64,000 nt of DNA from Ralstonia sp. SET104 (GTDB taxonomy: Bacteria; Pseudomonadota; Gammaproteobacteria; Burkholderiales; Burkholderiaceae): positions 1 to 64,000 of the forward strand of contig NZ_BHVX01000015.1 in assembly GCF_003851545.1 (NCBI RefSeq). The letters are read 5' to 3'. The position numbers and the translations under genes were made by a program. The notes under the pieces were generated by a model. That model did not search any database, was not told the DNA's origin, and worked only from the letters and a program-made list of their open reading frames with translations. Of the stretch, positions 1 to 9,539 are shown one piece after another (within the stretch, counting starts at the first letter, position 1; each line of letters starts with the position of its first letter).

Positions 1-23
1 CTCGCTGTACCTGTACATGAAAA

Positions 24-63
24 CACCCCAAAAGTTGGTGTCCAACTTTTGGGGTGCAGTTCA
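24..63. mobile_element. Probable terminal inverted repeat of an IS3-family (IS150-type) element
   Basis: Bases 24-38 (CACCCCAAAAGTTGG) and 42-56 form a perfect 15-bp inverted repeat with a 3-nt loop. Read on the minus strand from 63, the sequence begins TGAACTGCACCCCAAAAG, which resembles the terminal repeats I know from IS150-group IS3 elements (TG...CA ends, a CCCCAAAAGTTGGACA core). The element body would lie left of base 1, and its junction would fall about 44 bp past the phoR stop. A plain intrinsic terminator is the alternative, but there is no T-run directly after the stem on either strand. Confidence 0.5.
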
Positions 64-106
64 CAACAGCGTGCTTTTTTCGTTACGCCGGAAGAATAAC
101 CGTCGA

Positions 107-1435
107 TCAGGCCACGCGCTCGTCACTGACGCTGGCGCTGCGCACCACCGTGCGCTCTGGCGGAAATATGGCGCGGAAGGTGCTGCCCTTGCCGTGCTCG
201 CTGGTCACCTGCAGCTCACCGCCGTGGCGCGACAGTACGTGCTTGACGATCGCCAGACCCAGCCCGGTGCCGCCCGTATCACGCGAACGGCTGCGATCAA
301 CGCGGTAGAAACGCTCGGTCAGACGCGGAATATGCTCGGGCGCAATGCCGATCCCCGTATCGGTGACGGAGTACACCGCGTGCCCGTCCCGCACAGCCCA
401 GTCGAGGCGAATTTCACCGCCATCTGGCGTGTAACGCACCGCGTTGGAGGCTAGATTGCTGAATGCAGAAAGCAGTTCCAGCTCGGCGCCGCAAACGCTC
501 ACAGCGGGGTCGCACGTCATGCTGACGGTGTGCCGGCCGGCGGATAGCGCCTCGATATCATGCTGGAGTTGCAGCATCATGCGCTGCATCGGCACCGGCA
601 CGACTGACGGCGGCTCGGAATTGCCTTCCAGTGTGGCGAGCGCCAGCAGGTCTTCCACCAGATGCTGCATGCGCATGGCCTGCGTATGCATCATGTCCAG
701 GTAGCGCTTCTTGTCTTCTTCCGGCAATGGAATGTCGCGCACCGTTTCCAGAAAGCCTGAGAGCACAGTCAGCGGCGTCTTCAGCTCGTGCGAGACGTTT
801 GCTACAAAATCGCGGCGCATCGCCTCGGTGTTCTCCAGCTTGGTGATGTCCTGCGACACCAGCAGCTTGCGGTCTTCGCCATACGGCAAGACCTGTGCGG
901 AGATGATGCTTTGCTTGTGCGGGCCCACGTCATGCATGGTGAGCGGCTCCTCAAACTCCCCGCGCGCCAAGTAGCGCACGAACTCCGGCCGGCGGATCAG
1001 GTGGGTAATGCGTTGGCGCAGGTCACGCTTGGCAGACAAGCCGAAGTGCTCTTCAGCCACGGCGTTGCACCATTCGATCTGGTCTTCACCGTCGAGCATC
1101 AGCACGCCGTTGGGCGACGCCTGAATGGCCTGAATGAAGCGGCTGTGCTGTTGCTCAACCTGCAGCACCTGGGTGCGCCAGCCCTTCATCAGCCGATGCA
1201 GGCGGTAGTAGACCTCGCCCCACAGGCCGAGCGCGCTGGGGATCTCGCCGTAGGCCGGCGAATCCAGCACGCGCCACAAGCGTTGGATCTGATAGATGTA
1301 ATACAGGAGCATCGCCAACAGCATTGCACTGAGCAAGGCCAGCGCAACGACATGGTCGACGAAGATATACAGGCATGCCGTGACGATGCCCATCAGGGCG
1401 GCGAAGACGGCAAAGCGGGTCCAGAAGACGTTCAT
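107..1435 (-). CDS. phoR: Phosphate regulon sensor histidine kinase PhoR
   Basis: Membrane histidine kinase that phosphorylates PhoB when phosphate is scarce and is held off by the Pst transporter and PhoU. The 442-aa protein has two N-terminal membrane segments (about residues 6-27 and 29-48), a PAS domain near 95-160, the phosphoacceptor H-box SHELKTP with His216, an N-box around Asn331, and G-boxes DTGIGIAP and GGTGLGLA. Length and domain order match PhoR. It is the last gene of the pst-pho cluster, 95 nt after phoB, and starts with ATG. The stretch beyond its stop carries the possible insertion-sequence tip. Confidence 0.95.
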   Translation of the reverse strand: MNVFWTRFAVFAALMGIVTACLYIFVDHVVALALLSAMLLAMLLYYIYQIQRLWRVLDSPAYGEIPSALGLWGEVYYRLHRLMKGWRTQVLQVEQQHSRFIQAIQASPNGVLMLDGEDQIEWCNAVAEEHFGLSAKRDLRQRITHLIRRPEFVRYLARGEFEEPLTMHDVGPHKQSIISAQVLPYGEDRKLLVSQDITKLENTEAMRRDFVANVSHELKTPLTVLSGFLETVRDIPLPEEDKKRYLDMMHTQAMRMQHLVEDLLALATLEGNSEPPSVVPVPMQRMMLQLQHDIEALSAGRHTVSMTCDPAVSVCGAELELLSAFSNLASNAVRYTPDGGEIRLDWAVRDGHAVYSVTDTGIGIAPEHIPRLTERFYRVDRSRSRDTGGTGLGLAIVKHVLSRHGGELQVTSEHGKGSTFRAIFPPERTVVRSASVSDERVA

Positions 1436-1530
1436 GAGGGCATTCTAAGCGCTGGACCGCGAGGATCGTATGCGTGCGGCGTGTGAACGCGCGCCAGGCA
1501 AGACCGATGCGCGCGTTCAATCAGAAGATG

Positions 1531-2244
1531 TTATTGCCCAGGGTTGCGTGCTAAACGATAGCCGCTGCCGCGCACGGTTTCGATCATGTTGCTGTAGCCA
1601 CCGGGAGCCAGTGCCGCGCGCAAGCGCTTGATGTGCACGTCCACCGTACGCTCTTCCACAAACACGTGGTCGCCCCACACCTGATCGAGCAACTGCGAGC
1701 GGCTGTGCACGCGCTCCGGATGCGTCATCAGGAAATGCAGCAGGCGGAACTCGGTCGGGCCGAGGTCCAGCTTGATCGGGTTTTCCGCCTCGATGTTCAT
1801 CGCCGTCACGCGGTGCGTGGCCGGGTCCAGCTTCAAACCGTTGATGGCCACCACGTCATCGGTCAGCTGCGGCGCGCGCCGGCGCAGCACTGCCTTGATG
1901 CGGGCCAGCAATTCCTTGGGCGAGAATGGCTTGGTGACATAGTCGTCCGCGCCGCTGTCCAGGCCCATGATCTTGTCCTGCTCTTCGCTGCGGGCGGTCA
2001 GCATGATGATCGGAATCTGGCGCGTGCGCTCATTGGCGCGCAGCTCCTTGGCGAACATCACGCCCGACTTGCCCGGCAGCATCCAATCCAGCAGGACGAG
2101 GTCGGGCAACACGTCGCTCATCAGCGACAGCGCCTGCTCGGCGTTGTACGCGCGGATCGGGTAATGCCCCGCGTGCTGCAGGTTGACAGCGATCAGCTCA
2201 GCGATCGCCGGTTCGTCTTCCACGACCAGAATACTGCTCGGCAT
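1531..2244 (-). CDS. phoB: Phosphate regulon response regulator PhoB
   Basis: OmpR-family activator that binds Pho boxes once phosphorylated by PhoR. It has a receiver domain with the acidic pair VVEDE, phosphoacceptor Asp53 in LLDWMLPG and the conserved Lys in VTKPF, then a C-terminal winged helix with the recognition segment RTVDVHIKRLR. I prefer the ATG at 2244 (MPSSILVV, 237 aa) because a GGAG lies 8 nt upstream. A GTG at 2250 would add two residues but sits only 2 nt from that site. It lies 23 nt after phoU and upstream of phoR, so phosphorylation partners are neighbours. Confidence 0.95.
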   Translation of the reverse strand: MPSSILVVEDEPAIAELIAVNLQHAGHYPIRAYNAEQALSLMSDVLPDLVLLDWMLPGKSGVMFAKELRANERTRQIPIIMLTARSEEQDKIMGLDSGADDYVTKPFSPKELLARIKAVLRRRAPQLTDDVVAINGLKLDPATHRVTAMNIEAENPIKLDLGPTEFRLLHFLMTHPERVHSRSQLLDQVWGDHVFVEERTVDVHIKRLRAALAPGGYSNMIETVRGSGYRLARNPGQ

Positions 2245-2267
2245 ACTCACGTCTCCAATCCTGCCTT

Positions 2268-2981
2268 TTATTCGCCCTCGCCCAGGATCTCGCGCTCCAG
2301 CGTCTCGCGCGAAGCGTGCCGGACGTCGGTTCCCTTGACGATGTAGATAATAAACTCGGCGATGTTCTTGGCGTGATCGCCAATACGCTCGATAGCCTTG
2401 GCAATGAACAGCAGATCCAGCGCCACCGAGATCGTGCGCGGGTTCTCCATCATGTACGTGATGAGTTCTCGCATGAAACCGCGGAATTCCTCATCGATGG
2501 CCTTGTCTTCCTGCAGGATCGACACAGCGGCAGCCGTGTCCAGGCGCGCGAAGGCGTCCAGCGCATGGCGCAGGATGGTCGCGGCCATCTCGCCCGAGCG
2601 CTCCACGGCAGCGTAGTTCAGTGCGTGTGCCGACGGGTCCTGCATGATGCGCTTGGTGCGCTTGGCGATCTTCTCAGCTTCATCGCCGGCGCGCTCGAGG
2701 TTGGTGATGGTCTTGGAGATGGCCATCACCAGGCGCAGATCGCGTGCAGTCGGCTGACGGCGCGCGATGATGTTGTTGCAGTCGCCGTCGATCTCGATTT
2801 CGAGCGCGTTGACTTCCAGCTCCACAGCCATGACCTGATCGCACATGGCGGTGTCGAAGTTGGCCAGGGCGCGCATCGCACGGGCGATCTGTGCTTCGAC
2901 CAAGCCGCCCATCTGCAGCACCTTGGTGCTGATGGAGGTCAGGTCGGTATCAAATTGCGATGACAGATGTTTCTCGGACAT
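2268..2981 (-). CDS. phoU: Phosphate signalling complex accessory protein PhoU
   Basis: Peripheral protein that links the PstSCAB transporter to PhoR and represses the Pho regulon when phosphate is plentiful. The 237-aa product has the usual two tandem three-helix PhoU repeats, each with an acidic metal-binding motif (for example ERAGDEAEK in the first and ERIGDHAKN in the second). The ATG at 2981 is preceded by AAGGAG at good spacing. It sits 41 nt downstream of pstB and 23 nt before phoB. Confidence 0.96.
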   Translation of the reverse strand: MSEKHLSSQFDTDLTSISTKVLQMGGLVEAQIARAMRALANFDTAMCDQVMAVELEVNALEIEIDGDCNNIIARRQPTARDLRLVMAISKTITNLERAGDEAEKIAKRTKRIMQDPSAHALNYAAVERSGEMAATILRHALDAFARLDTAAAVSILQEDKAIDEEFRGFMRELITYMMENPRTISVALDLLFIAKAIERIGDHAKNIAEFIIYIVKGTDVRHASRETLEREILGEGE

Positions 2982-3022
2982 CGTTTTCTCCTTGTCGTTT
3001 TAGCGTGGCAGATCAGCCAGGA

Positions 3023-3814
3023 TCAGCCAAAACGGCCGGTGATGTAGTCTTCCGTTTCTTTGCGCTGCGGCTTGATGAAGATCTTTTCGGTGTCGCCGAA
3101 TTCGATCAGCTCGCCCAGGTACATGTATGCCGTGTAGTCGGAGCAACGCGCCGCCTGCTGCATGTTATGCGTCACGATGACGACCGTATAGTCATCCTTC
3201 AGTTCGGCGATCAGCTCTTCAATCTTGCCGGTCGAGATCGGATCCAGCGCCGAACACGGCTCGTCCAGCAGCAGGACTTCCGGGCGGATGGCAATGCCGC
3301 GTGCAATGCACAGACGCTGCTGCTGACCACCCGACAGGCCGTAGCCCGACTGGTTGAGCTTGTCCTTCACTTCGTTCCACAGCGCGGCCTTGGTCAGCGC
3401 CCATTCCACGCGGTCGTCCATTTCGGAACGCGACAGGCGCTCGAACAGCTTCACACCGAAGGCGATGTTGTCGTAGATCGACATCGGGAACGGCGTCGGC
3501 TTCTGGAACACCATGCCCACCTTAGCGCGCAGCAGGGCGATATCCATGTTGGACGTCAGCAGGTTCTCGCCGTCCATGTTGATCGCACCTTCTGCACGCT
3601 GCTCGGGATACAGCCCGTACATCTTGTTGAACGTACGCAGCAGCGTCGACTTGCCGCAGCCGGAAGGGCCGATAAATGCCGTTACCTGCTTCTCGGGAAT
3701 CTGCAGCGAGATGTTCTTCAGCGCGTGGAACTTGCCGTAGTAGAAGTTCAAGTCGCGAACGTCGATCTTCGGGTTCTGCGTGCGCACTTCGAGGGACGTA
3801 GCAGTCATGGTCAT
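3023..3814 (-). CDS. pstB: Phosphate ABC transporter ATP-binding protein PstB
   Basis: ATPase that powers high-affinity phosphate import. The 263-aa protein has Walker [10 protein letters not shown], signature LSGGQQQR, Walker [12 protein letters not shown] and the H-loop VTHNMQQ. The frame stays open far upstream to 4564, but homology begins at [10 protein letters not shown] and the ATG at 3814 overlaps the pstA stop as ATGA, so that start is used. The second ATG at 3808 is a minor alternative. The overlap implies translational coupling with the permease genes. Confidence 0.96.
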   Translation of the reverse strand: MTMTATSLEVRTQNPKIDVRDLNFYYGKFHALKNISLQIPEKQVTAFIGPSGCGKSTLLRTFNKMYGLYPEQRAEGAINMDGENLLTSNMDIALLRAKVGMVFQKPTPFPMSIYDNIAFGVKLFERLSRSEMDDRVEWALTKAALWNEVKDKLNQSGYGLSGGQQQRLCIARGIAIRPEVLLLDEPCSALDPISTGKIEELIAELKDDYTVVIVTHNMQQAARCSDYTAYMYLGELIEFGDTEKIFIKPQRKETEDYITGRFG

Positions 3815-4749
3815 TTCTTCGTGAACAAGGCACGCGCGAGGATATTCAGCCCCAGCACACCCAGCGTAATCAGGAACACCCCGGCCCAGGCCAATTGCTG
3901 CCACTCGGGGAACGGGCTCATCGCAAACTTGAAGATCACGGTCGGCAGCGTGGCCACCGGCTGATTCAGGTCCAGACTCCAGAACTGGTTGTTCAACGCA
4001 GTGAAGAGCAACGGCGCGGTTTCGCCGGCAATACGGGCCACGGCCAACAGCACACCGGTAATCACGCCGGCGTACGACGCCTTGAGCGTGATCGACAGCA
4101 CCATCTTCCACTTGGGCGTGCCAAGCGCCATGGCCGCTTCGCGCATCGCGTTGGGCACCAGGTTCAGCATGTTCTCTGTGGTGCGCACCACGATCGGGAT
4201 CTGCAGCAGCGCCAGCGCAAGCACACCGGCAATGCCCGAGAAATGCTGCACGCGCGCCACCACGACGGCATACACGAACAGGCCGATCACGATGGACGGC
4301 GCTGACAGCAGAATGTCGTTGATGAAGCGCGTGGCGCTTGCGAGCATCGACGTCTTGCCGTACTCGGCCAGATAGATGCCGGCCAGGATGCCCAGCGGCG
4401 TGCCGATCAGCGTGGCCATGCCAACCAGCAGCAACGATCCCGCGATGGCGTTGGCCAGACCGCCTCCCGGCGTATTGGGTGCCGGCGTCATCTCTGTAAA
4501 GAGCGACATCGACAGCCCGCCCACACCCAGCGAGAGCGTGGTCCACAGAATCCACGCCAGCCACACCAGGCCGAAGGCCATGGCAGCAAGCGAGAGTGCC
4601 AGCGCAATGCCGTTGACGTTGCGGCGGCGGGCCTGCAGGCGTGCCTTGATCTTCTCAGAGTCGGCGCGAACGGCAGGGATCGAAGACGTACGCATGGTGT
4701 TGGGTCTCATGGCACTGGTCGGAGCATGCGATAGGTCGCGTTGGTTCAC
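3811..4749 (-). CDS. pstA: Phosphate ABC transporter permease PstA
   Basis: Inner-membrane permease that pairs with PstC. The 312-aa protein has a basic cytoplasmic N-terminus of about 45 residues, six predicted membrane segments and the permease EAA loop ([15 protein letters not shown]). The start codon is GTG at 4749, overlapping the pstC TGA as GTGA. A downstream ATG (MRPNTMRTS) is possible, but the overlap favours the GTG. It ends in an ATGA overlap with pstB, so pstC, pstA and pstB are coupled. Confidence 0.95.
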   Translation of the reverse strand: MNQRDLSHAPTSAMRPNTMRTSSIPAVRADSEKIKARLQARRRNVNGIALALSLAAMAFGLVWLAWILWTTLSLGVGGLSMSLFTEMTPAPNTPGGGLANAIAGSLLLVGMATLIGTPLGILAGIYLAEYGKTSMLASATRFINDILLSAPSIVIGLFVYAVVVARVQHFSGIAGVLALALLQIPIVVRTTENMLNLVPNAMREAAMALGTPKWKMVLSITLKASYAGVITGVLLAVARIAGETAPLLFTALNNQFWSLDLNQPVATLPTVIFKFAMSPFPEWQQLAWAGVFLITLGVLGLNILARALFTKK

Positions 4750-5720
4750 TTCTGGCCCTCGCCCTTCTGCAAGCGCAGAAGCAGCAGCTTGGACGCCGCC
4801 AGCACGATGAACGTGATAACGAACAGGATCAAGCCCAGCTCCATGAGCGCCGCGGTGTGCAGGCCCTGACCCGCTTCCGCAAATTCATTGGCCAGCGCCG
4901 AGGTGATGCTGTTACCCGGCGAAAACAGCGATGCATCGGACAGCAGATTGGTGTTGCCGATCACGAACGTCACGGCCATGGTTTCGCCCAGCGCACGGCC
5001 CAGGCCCAGCATCACGCCGCCTATCACGCCGGCCTTGGTGTAGGGCAGCACCACGTTCCACATGACCTCCCACGTCGTGCAACCCACACCGTAGGCCGAT
5101 TCCTTGAGCAGCGTCGGCGTGATTTCGAACACGTCACGCATCACGGCCGAGATGTACGGGATGATCATGATCGCCAGGATCACGCCCGCACACAGCAAGC
5201 CGATACCGATCGGCGCGCCCTGGAACAGCACCCCGATCACAGGGATCTTGCCGACGGTCGCAGCCAGGGGCTTCTGAAAGTACTCGCCGAAGATCGGCGC
5301 AAACACGAGCAGGCCCCACATGCCGTAGACGATGGACGGCACAGCAGCAAGCAGCTCGATGGCGGTACCCAGCGGTCGGCGCAGCCACGCTGGCGACAGC
5401 TCGGTCAAAAACAGGGCAATGCCGAAGCTCACAGGCACGGCAATGATGAGCGCGATCAGCGAGGTGACCAGGGTGCCGTAGACGGGCACCAGCGCGCCAT
5501 AGATGTCGGAGGGCGGATCCCACTCCGTGTTCCACAGGAACGACAGGCCGAATTTCTGAATCGTGGGCCAGGAGCTGATGATGAGCGAGACGATGATGCC
5601 GCCTAGCAGCAGCAGCGTAACGATTGCGGCAAGGCGGGTCAGACCACCAAACACCAGATCGCCGAAGCGGCTGGGTGCTCGCATACGGGAAGCGCCGGAA
5701 GAATCAGAGAGCGTGGCCAT
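4746..5720 (-). CDS. pstC: Phosphate ABC transporter permease PstC
   Basis: Permease half of the PstSCAB importer. The 324-aa product has a cytoplasmic N-terminus, a first membrane helix near residues 31-52, further helices and the EAA-type loop [15 protein letters not shown]. The ATG at 5720 begins [14 protein letters not shown]. It follows pstS after a 117-nt gap that carries a strong hairpin, which would let pstS be expressed more than the membrane genes. Confidence 0.95.
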   Translation of the reverse strand: MATLSDSSGASRMRAPSRFGDLVFGGLTRLAAIVTLLLLGGIIVSLIISSWPTIQKFGLSFLWNTEWDPPSDIYGALVPVYGTLVTSLIALIIAVPVSFGIALFLTELSPAWLRRPLGTAIELLAAVPSIVYGMWGLLVFAPIFGEYFQKPLAATVGKIPVIGVLFQGAPIGIGLLCAGVILAIMIIPYISAVMRDVFEITPTLLKESAYGVGCTTWEVMWNVVLPYTKAGVIGGVMLGLGRALGETMAVTFVIGNTNLLSDASLFSPGNSITSALANEFAEAGQGLHTAALMELGLILFVITFIVLAASKLLLLRLQKGEGQK

Positions 5721-5758
5721 GAGGGAAACCGGTCAGCCGTGAGAGAAGCTTTTGAAAT

Positions 5759-5794
5759 GGTGCGGGCGGCCGATTCGTACCATCCGCCCGCACC
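5759..5794 (-). promoter_or_regulatory. Hairpin in the pstS-pstC intergenic spacer
   Basis: GGTGCGGGCGG (5759-5769) and CCGCCCGCACC (5784-5794) form a perfect 11-bp stem with a 14-nt loop, 43 nt after the pstS stop. No T-run follows on the minus strand. It is more likely an mRNA-stabilising or partial-termination element that raises pstS over pstCAB than a full terminator. Confidence 0.65.
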
Positions 5795-5837
5795 TTGTGC
5801 TGCACTTACTTACGAGCCCTTATGCAGCAGGCACCAA

Positions 5838-6872
5838 TCAGTGGTTGTAGACAACCTTGCCCGATGCATCCTTCACGCTCGACTTCCACGTTGCGCGGAT
5901 CTGGTTCTTCACAGCGTCCGGCAGCGGCACGTAGTCCAGGCTCTTGGCAGCATCGTCGCCACCCTTGTAGGCCCAGTCGAAGAACTTCATGACTTCAGCG
6001 CCCTGCTCCGGCTTGGCTTGCGTCTTGTGCAGCAGGATGAACGTTGCACCAGCGATCGGCCATGCATCCTTGCCCGGCTCGTCCGTCAGGATCTGGTAGT
6101 ACGTCTTGCTCCACTCGGCGCCAGCAGCAGCTGCCTTGAAGGCTTCAGCGGTCGGCTGCACAGTGGCACCCGCCTTGTTCTGCAGGTTCACGTACGTCAT
6201 CTTGTTCTGCTTGGCGTAGGCGTACTCAACGTAGCCGACTGCGCCACCCAGACGCTGCACGAAGGCGGCCACGCCTTCATTGCCCTTGCCGCCCGTACCA
6301 GTCGGCCAGTTCACGGTCGTGCCTTCGCCCACCTTGCTCTTCCACTCGGTATTCACCTTCGACAGATAGTTCGTGAAGATGAACGACGTGCCCGAGCCGT
6401 CAGCACGGCGCACCACCAGGATGTCCTGGTCCGGCAGCTTTGCCTTCGGGTTCAGCTTGGCGATGGCCGGATCATTCCACTTCTTGATCTTGCCCAGGTA
6501 GATGTCGCCCAGCAGTTGACCGTTCAGGGTCAGCTCGCCCGGCTTCACGCCTGGCAGGTTGATCACGGGCACCACGCCGCCGATCACGGTCGGGAACTGG
6601 ATCAGGCCATCCTTGTTCAACTCTTCGTCCTTCAGCGGCATGTCCGATGCGCCGAAGTCGACGGTCTTGGCAGTGATCTGCTTGATGCCACCCGACGAAC
6701 CGATACCTTGGTAGTTCACCTTGGTATTGGTCGCCTTGTTGTAGTCGGCAGCCCACTTGTTGTAGACCGGTGCCGGGAACGTTGCGCCTGCACCAGTAAT
6801 GTCAACGGCAAATGCTGCACCAGCGAAAGCCAACGCAGCCACGCCAGCGATAGCGGTTTGGACCAGTTTCAT
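5838..6872 (-). CDS. pstS: Periplasmic phosphate-binding protein PstS
   Basis: Captures inorganic phosphate in the periplasm and delivers it to PstCA. The 344-aa precursor has a clear signal peptide ([22 protein letters not shown], cleavage near residue 22). The mature protein starts [18 protein letters not shown], and phosphate-contacting motifs include GSSGG, DMPL and [10 protein letters not shown]. The ATG at 6872 has GGAG 5 nt upstream. It is the first gene of the phosphate operon and directly follows two Pho boxes. Confidence 0.97.
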   Translation of the reverse strand: MKLVQTAIAGVAALAFAGAAFAVDITGAGATFPAPVYNKWAADYNKATNTKVNYQGIGSSGGIKQITAKTVDFGASDMPLKDEELNKDGLIQFPTVIGGVVPVINLPGVKPGELTLNGQLLGDIYLGKIKKWNDPAIAKLNPKAKLPDQDILVVRRADGSGTSFIFTNYLSKVNTEWKSKVGEGTTVNWPTGTGGKGNEGVAAFVQRLGGAVGYVEYAYAKQNKMTYVNLQNKAGATVQPTAEAFKAAAAGAEWSKTYYQILTDEPGKDAWPIAGATFILLHKTQAKPEQGAEVMKFFDWAYKGGDDAAKSLDYVPLPDAVKNQIRATWKSSVKDASGKVVYNH

Positions 6873-6899
6873 GAGTTCTCCAGAGGAGCGGTTGAGCGA

Positions 6900-6953
6900 T
6901 GACAGATTTTTGACACCCGAACTTTAGGCCGCTCAAATGACAGTTCCGTGACA
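6900..6953 (-). promoter_or_regulatory. Two Pho boxes upstream of pstS
   Basis: On the minus strand TGTCACGGAACTGTCA (6938-6953) and TGTCAAAAATCTGTCA (6900-6915) each contain two TGTCA half-sites with the 11-bp period expected for PhoB. They are 38 bp apart. A possible -10 (TAAAGT, 6921-6926) sits 11 bp past the upstream box and fits a PhoB-dependent promoter. The downstream box would then overlap the early transcript. Confidence 0.85.
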
Positions 6954-7011
6954 ACACGAAAACTTCTCATAACTGACCTGCAAGCCACGAAAGTCGACTC
7001 GCGCGCATAAA

Positions 7012-7035
7012 AAAAGCGGCCCAGAGGCCGCTTTT
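7012..7035 (-). terminator. Intrinsic terminator after glmM
   Basis: AAAAGCGGCC (7012-7021), a 4-nt loop and GGCCGCTTTT (7026-7035) form a 10-bp stem. On the minus strand it is followed by a T-run, about 30 nt after the glmM stop. The stem is A/T-flanked on both sides. Confidence 0.85.
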
Positions 7036-7064
7036 CTGCTTTTTTTGCTTGATCTGGCAACAAC

Positions 7065-8408
7065 TTACTGCAACGTCGAAGCGAGCCGCTCAGCATGCTG
7101 GTTGGCCAGTTCGGCGTCCTGCGCTTCGACCATCACGCGGACGACCGGCTCTGTGCCCGACGGGCGAATCAGCACACGCCCTTTGCCATCAAGCTCGGCC
7201 TCACTGGTCTTGAGCGCAGCCTGCAGGCCCGGGTGTGATTTCCAGTCGAAACCCTTTTCGACCCGCACGTTGATGAGCTTTTGCGGGAACAGGCGAACGC
7301 CGTCCAGCATCTGATCCAGCGTCTGGCCACTGCGACGCAATGCCGCCAGCACTTGCAGCGCCGAGATGATGCCGTCGCCGGTGCTGTGCTTGTCCAAGCA
7401 GAGCAAGTGGCCCGAACCTTCGCCACCCAACAGCCAGCCGTTTTTCTTCAGTTCTTCCAGCACATAGCGGTCGCCCACCTTGGCCCGGACAAACTTAACG
7501 CCCTGCGCCTTCAGCGCCAGCTCCACGGCCAGATTGGTCATGAGCGTGCCGACTGCGCCCTGCACCGGCTGGCCCGCAGCGCGGCGCGCCTGCACCATCA
7601 CGTAGAGCAGCTCGTCGCCGTTATACAGGCGGCCGTTGCGGTCCACCACCTGCAGACGATCGGCATCGCCATCGAAGGCCAGGCCGATATCGGCACCATG
7701 TTCGCGCGTGGCTTCGACCAGCTTACCTGGCGCGGTCGCGCCATAGCCATCGTTGATGTTGCGGCCGTTCGGCTGGTTACCGATCGACACCACGTCAGCA
7801 CCCAGTTCATGGAAGACGTGCGGCGCAATGTGATAAGCCGCGCCATGCGCACTATCCAGCACAACCTTCATGCCGAACAGATTCAGGTCGCTCGGGAATG
7901 TGCTCTTGCAGAATTCGATATAGCGGCCGGCAGCATCCTCAATGCGGCGGGCACGACCCAGCGCGTCGGAGGCAGCGTACTCCATTGGCTTTTCCAACTC
8001 AGCTTCGATCTGGAGTTCGGTCTCATCCGGCAGCTTGTCGCCGGTAGCCGAGAAGAACTTGATACCGTTGTCGTAATACGGATTGTGCGACGCCGAGATC
8101 ACCACACCCGCCGAAAGCCGCAGCGCGCGCGTGAGGTACGCGACGCCAGGCGTAGGTAGCGGCCCGCTCATCAACACGTCAACGCCAGCAGCAGTAAAGC
8201 CTGCTTCCAGCGCGGCTTCCAGCATATAGCCCGACAGGCGCGTGTCTTTGCCGATCAGCACAGTGGGCCGGCCATGGCCGTGCGCTTCACCGCCGTGAGC
8301 CAACACCCGGCCGGCAGCATAACCAAGGCGCAACACGAAATCCGGCGTGATCGGGCTTTCACCAACACGCCCGCGGATACCGTCAGTGCCGAAATACTTC
8401 CTGGACAT
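7065..8408 (-). CDS. glmM: Phosphoglucosamine mutase GlmM
   Basis: Converts glucosamine-6-phosphate to glucosamine-1-phosphate for UDP-GlcNAc, the precursor of peptidoglycan and LPS. The 447-aa protein has the active phosphoserine loop SASHNP (Ser107), the metal loop DGDADR, the sugar-binding GEGSGH and the C-terminal phosphate loop [11 protein letters not shown]. The frame is open further upstream, but the family start [13 protein letters not shown] is the ATG at 8408, preceded by AGGAG. It follows folP, a common pairing. Confidence 0.97.
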   Translation of the reverse strand: MSRKYFGTDGIRGRVGESPITPDFVLRLGYAAGRVLAHGGEAHGHGRPTVLIGKDTRLSGYMLEAALEAGFTAAGVDVLMSGPLPTPGVAYLTRALRLSAGVVISASHNPYYDNGIKFFSATGDKLPDETELQIEAELEKPMEYAASDALGRARRIEDAAGRYIEFCKSTFPSDLNLFGMKVVLDSAHGAAYHIAPHVFHELGADVVSIGNQPNGRNINDGYGATAPGKLVEATREHGADIGLAFDGDADRLQVVDRNGRLYNGDELLYVMVQARRAAGQPVQGAVGTLMTNLAVELALKAQGVKFVRAKVGDRYVLEELKKNGWLLGGEGSGHLLCLDKHSTGDGIISALQVLAALRRSGQTLDQMLDGVRLFPQKLINVRVEKGFDWKSHPGLQAALKTSEAELDGKGRVLIRPSGTEPVVRVMVEAQDAELANQHAERLASTLQ

Positions 8409-8531
8409 TGGGAGTCTCTCCTGGAGAATGTTTCTTTCTTTGTTTGTAAGGCGACGGCCACTGCCGGGCAATCGTCTGTTCGCTCGACCCCCGGCCGCGT
8501 GAGGCCCGGCTGTGTGAGAGTGCTATGGCCG

Positions 8532-9407
8532 TCACGCCAGTGGCGGATTCACGCGTTCGTGGCGCATCGCCCACCAGATTTGAATCGCCTCCACGGTCGG
8601 CTGCACATCGTGCACCCGCACGATGAAAGCACCCCGTTCCGCTGCCAGCAGCGCTGCCGCCACACTGGCAGTAACGCGCTCGGCCGGCGGTTTGCCACCC
8701 AGCACCGCGCCCAGCGTCGACTTGCGCGACAAGCCAGCCAGCAGCGGCAAACCGAGCCGCTCGAACTGGGCTAACCGGTTGAGCATGGTCAGATTGTGAT
8801 CCGGCGTCTTGCCAAAGCCAAACCCCGGATCGAGCGAGATACGCTCGACTCCCACGCCAGCGGACATCAGCGCCTCTGTCTGCTTGCGCAGGAAAGCTTC
8901 CACTTCGCCCATCAGGTCCGTATAGCTCGGCGCTTCCTGCATCGTTTCGGGGTCGCGCTGCATGTGCATCACGCACAGACCTGCGTTTCCCTCGACCACC
9001 GCCTCAATGGCACCCGGACGACGGAAACCCCAGATGTCGTTGATCAGGTCAGCGCCAGCATTCAGCGTGGCGCGCATTACCTCGGGCTTGTAAGTATCGA
9101 TCGACAGCGCTTTGCCGCAATCGCGCAGCGCCTCGACGATCGGCATCACGCGGTCCAGCTCGGCCTGCAGACTCAGCGGCTCGGCGCCGGGGCGGCTCGA
9201 TTCGCCACCGATGTCGATCATGTCGACGCCTTCAGCGATCAGCTGCTCGGCGTGACGCAATGCTGCATCGCGGGTGACGTGCTTGCCGCCGTCGGAAAAC
9301 GAATCGGGCGTGACGTTGAGAATGCCCATGACCAATGGGCGCTGATTACGTGCGTAGCGGAAACGTCCGCACTGGAAATGCGTAGTGGTAGGGATGGAGG
9401 CAGACAC
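8532..9407 (-). CDS. folP: Dihydropteroate synthase FolP
   Basis: Condenses p-aminobenzoate with dihydropterin pyrophosphate in folate synthesis and is the sulfonamide target. The 291-aa protein has both family signatures: ILNVTPDSFSDGG near residue 30 and DIGGESSRPGA near 64. Later come the conserved ND (DLINDIWGF) and the SRKS loop. The start is GTG at 9407 with a weak ribosome site. An ATG in front of GILNVT would cut off the first strand, so the GTG is kept. It lies between ftsH and glmM. Confidence 0.95.
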   Translation of the reverse strand: MSASIPTTTHFQCGRFRYARNQRPLVMGILNVTPDSFSDGGKHVTRDAALRHAEQLIAEGVDMIDIGGESSRPGAEPLSLQAELDRVMPIVEALRDCGKALSIDTYKPEVMRATLNAGADLINDIWGFRRPGAIEAVVEGNAGLCVMHMQRDPETMQEAPSYTDLMGEVEAFLRKQTEALMSAGVGVERISLDPGFGFGKTPDHNLTMLNRLAQFERLGLPLLAGLSRKSTLGAVLGGKPPAERVTASVAAALLAAERGAFIVRVHDVQPTVEAIQIWWAMRHERVNPPLA

Positions 9408-9472
9408 GATAGCTTGATGAGAATGCAGCGCGGGACCGGAATGTTACGCCAGACGTGCAAAAAAAGGCGCCC

Positions 9473-9500
9473 ACAAAAAAGCCGGTGCGTTTGCACCGGC
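9473..9500 (-). terminator. Intrinsic terminator after ftsH
   Basis: GCCGGTGC (9481-9488), loop GTTT and GCACCGGC (9493-9500) form an 8-bp stem. On the minus strand it is followed by TTTTTTG, 40 nt beyond the ftsH stop, so it separates ftsH from folP. Confidence 0.85.
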
Positions 9501-9539
9501 TCCTCTGCGTTGCCGCCCAAGCGACAAATCAAGCAGTCA

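Noticed and set aside
788..1486. 232-codon plus-strand frame opposite phoR
   Set aside because: Antisense shadow of a clearly assigned kinase.
3815..4564. 250-codon N-terminal extension of pstB
   Set aside because: It lies inside pstA in another frame and lacks homology; pstB starts at the ATGA overlap.
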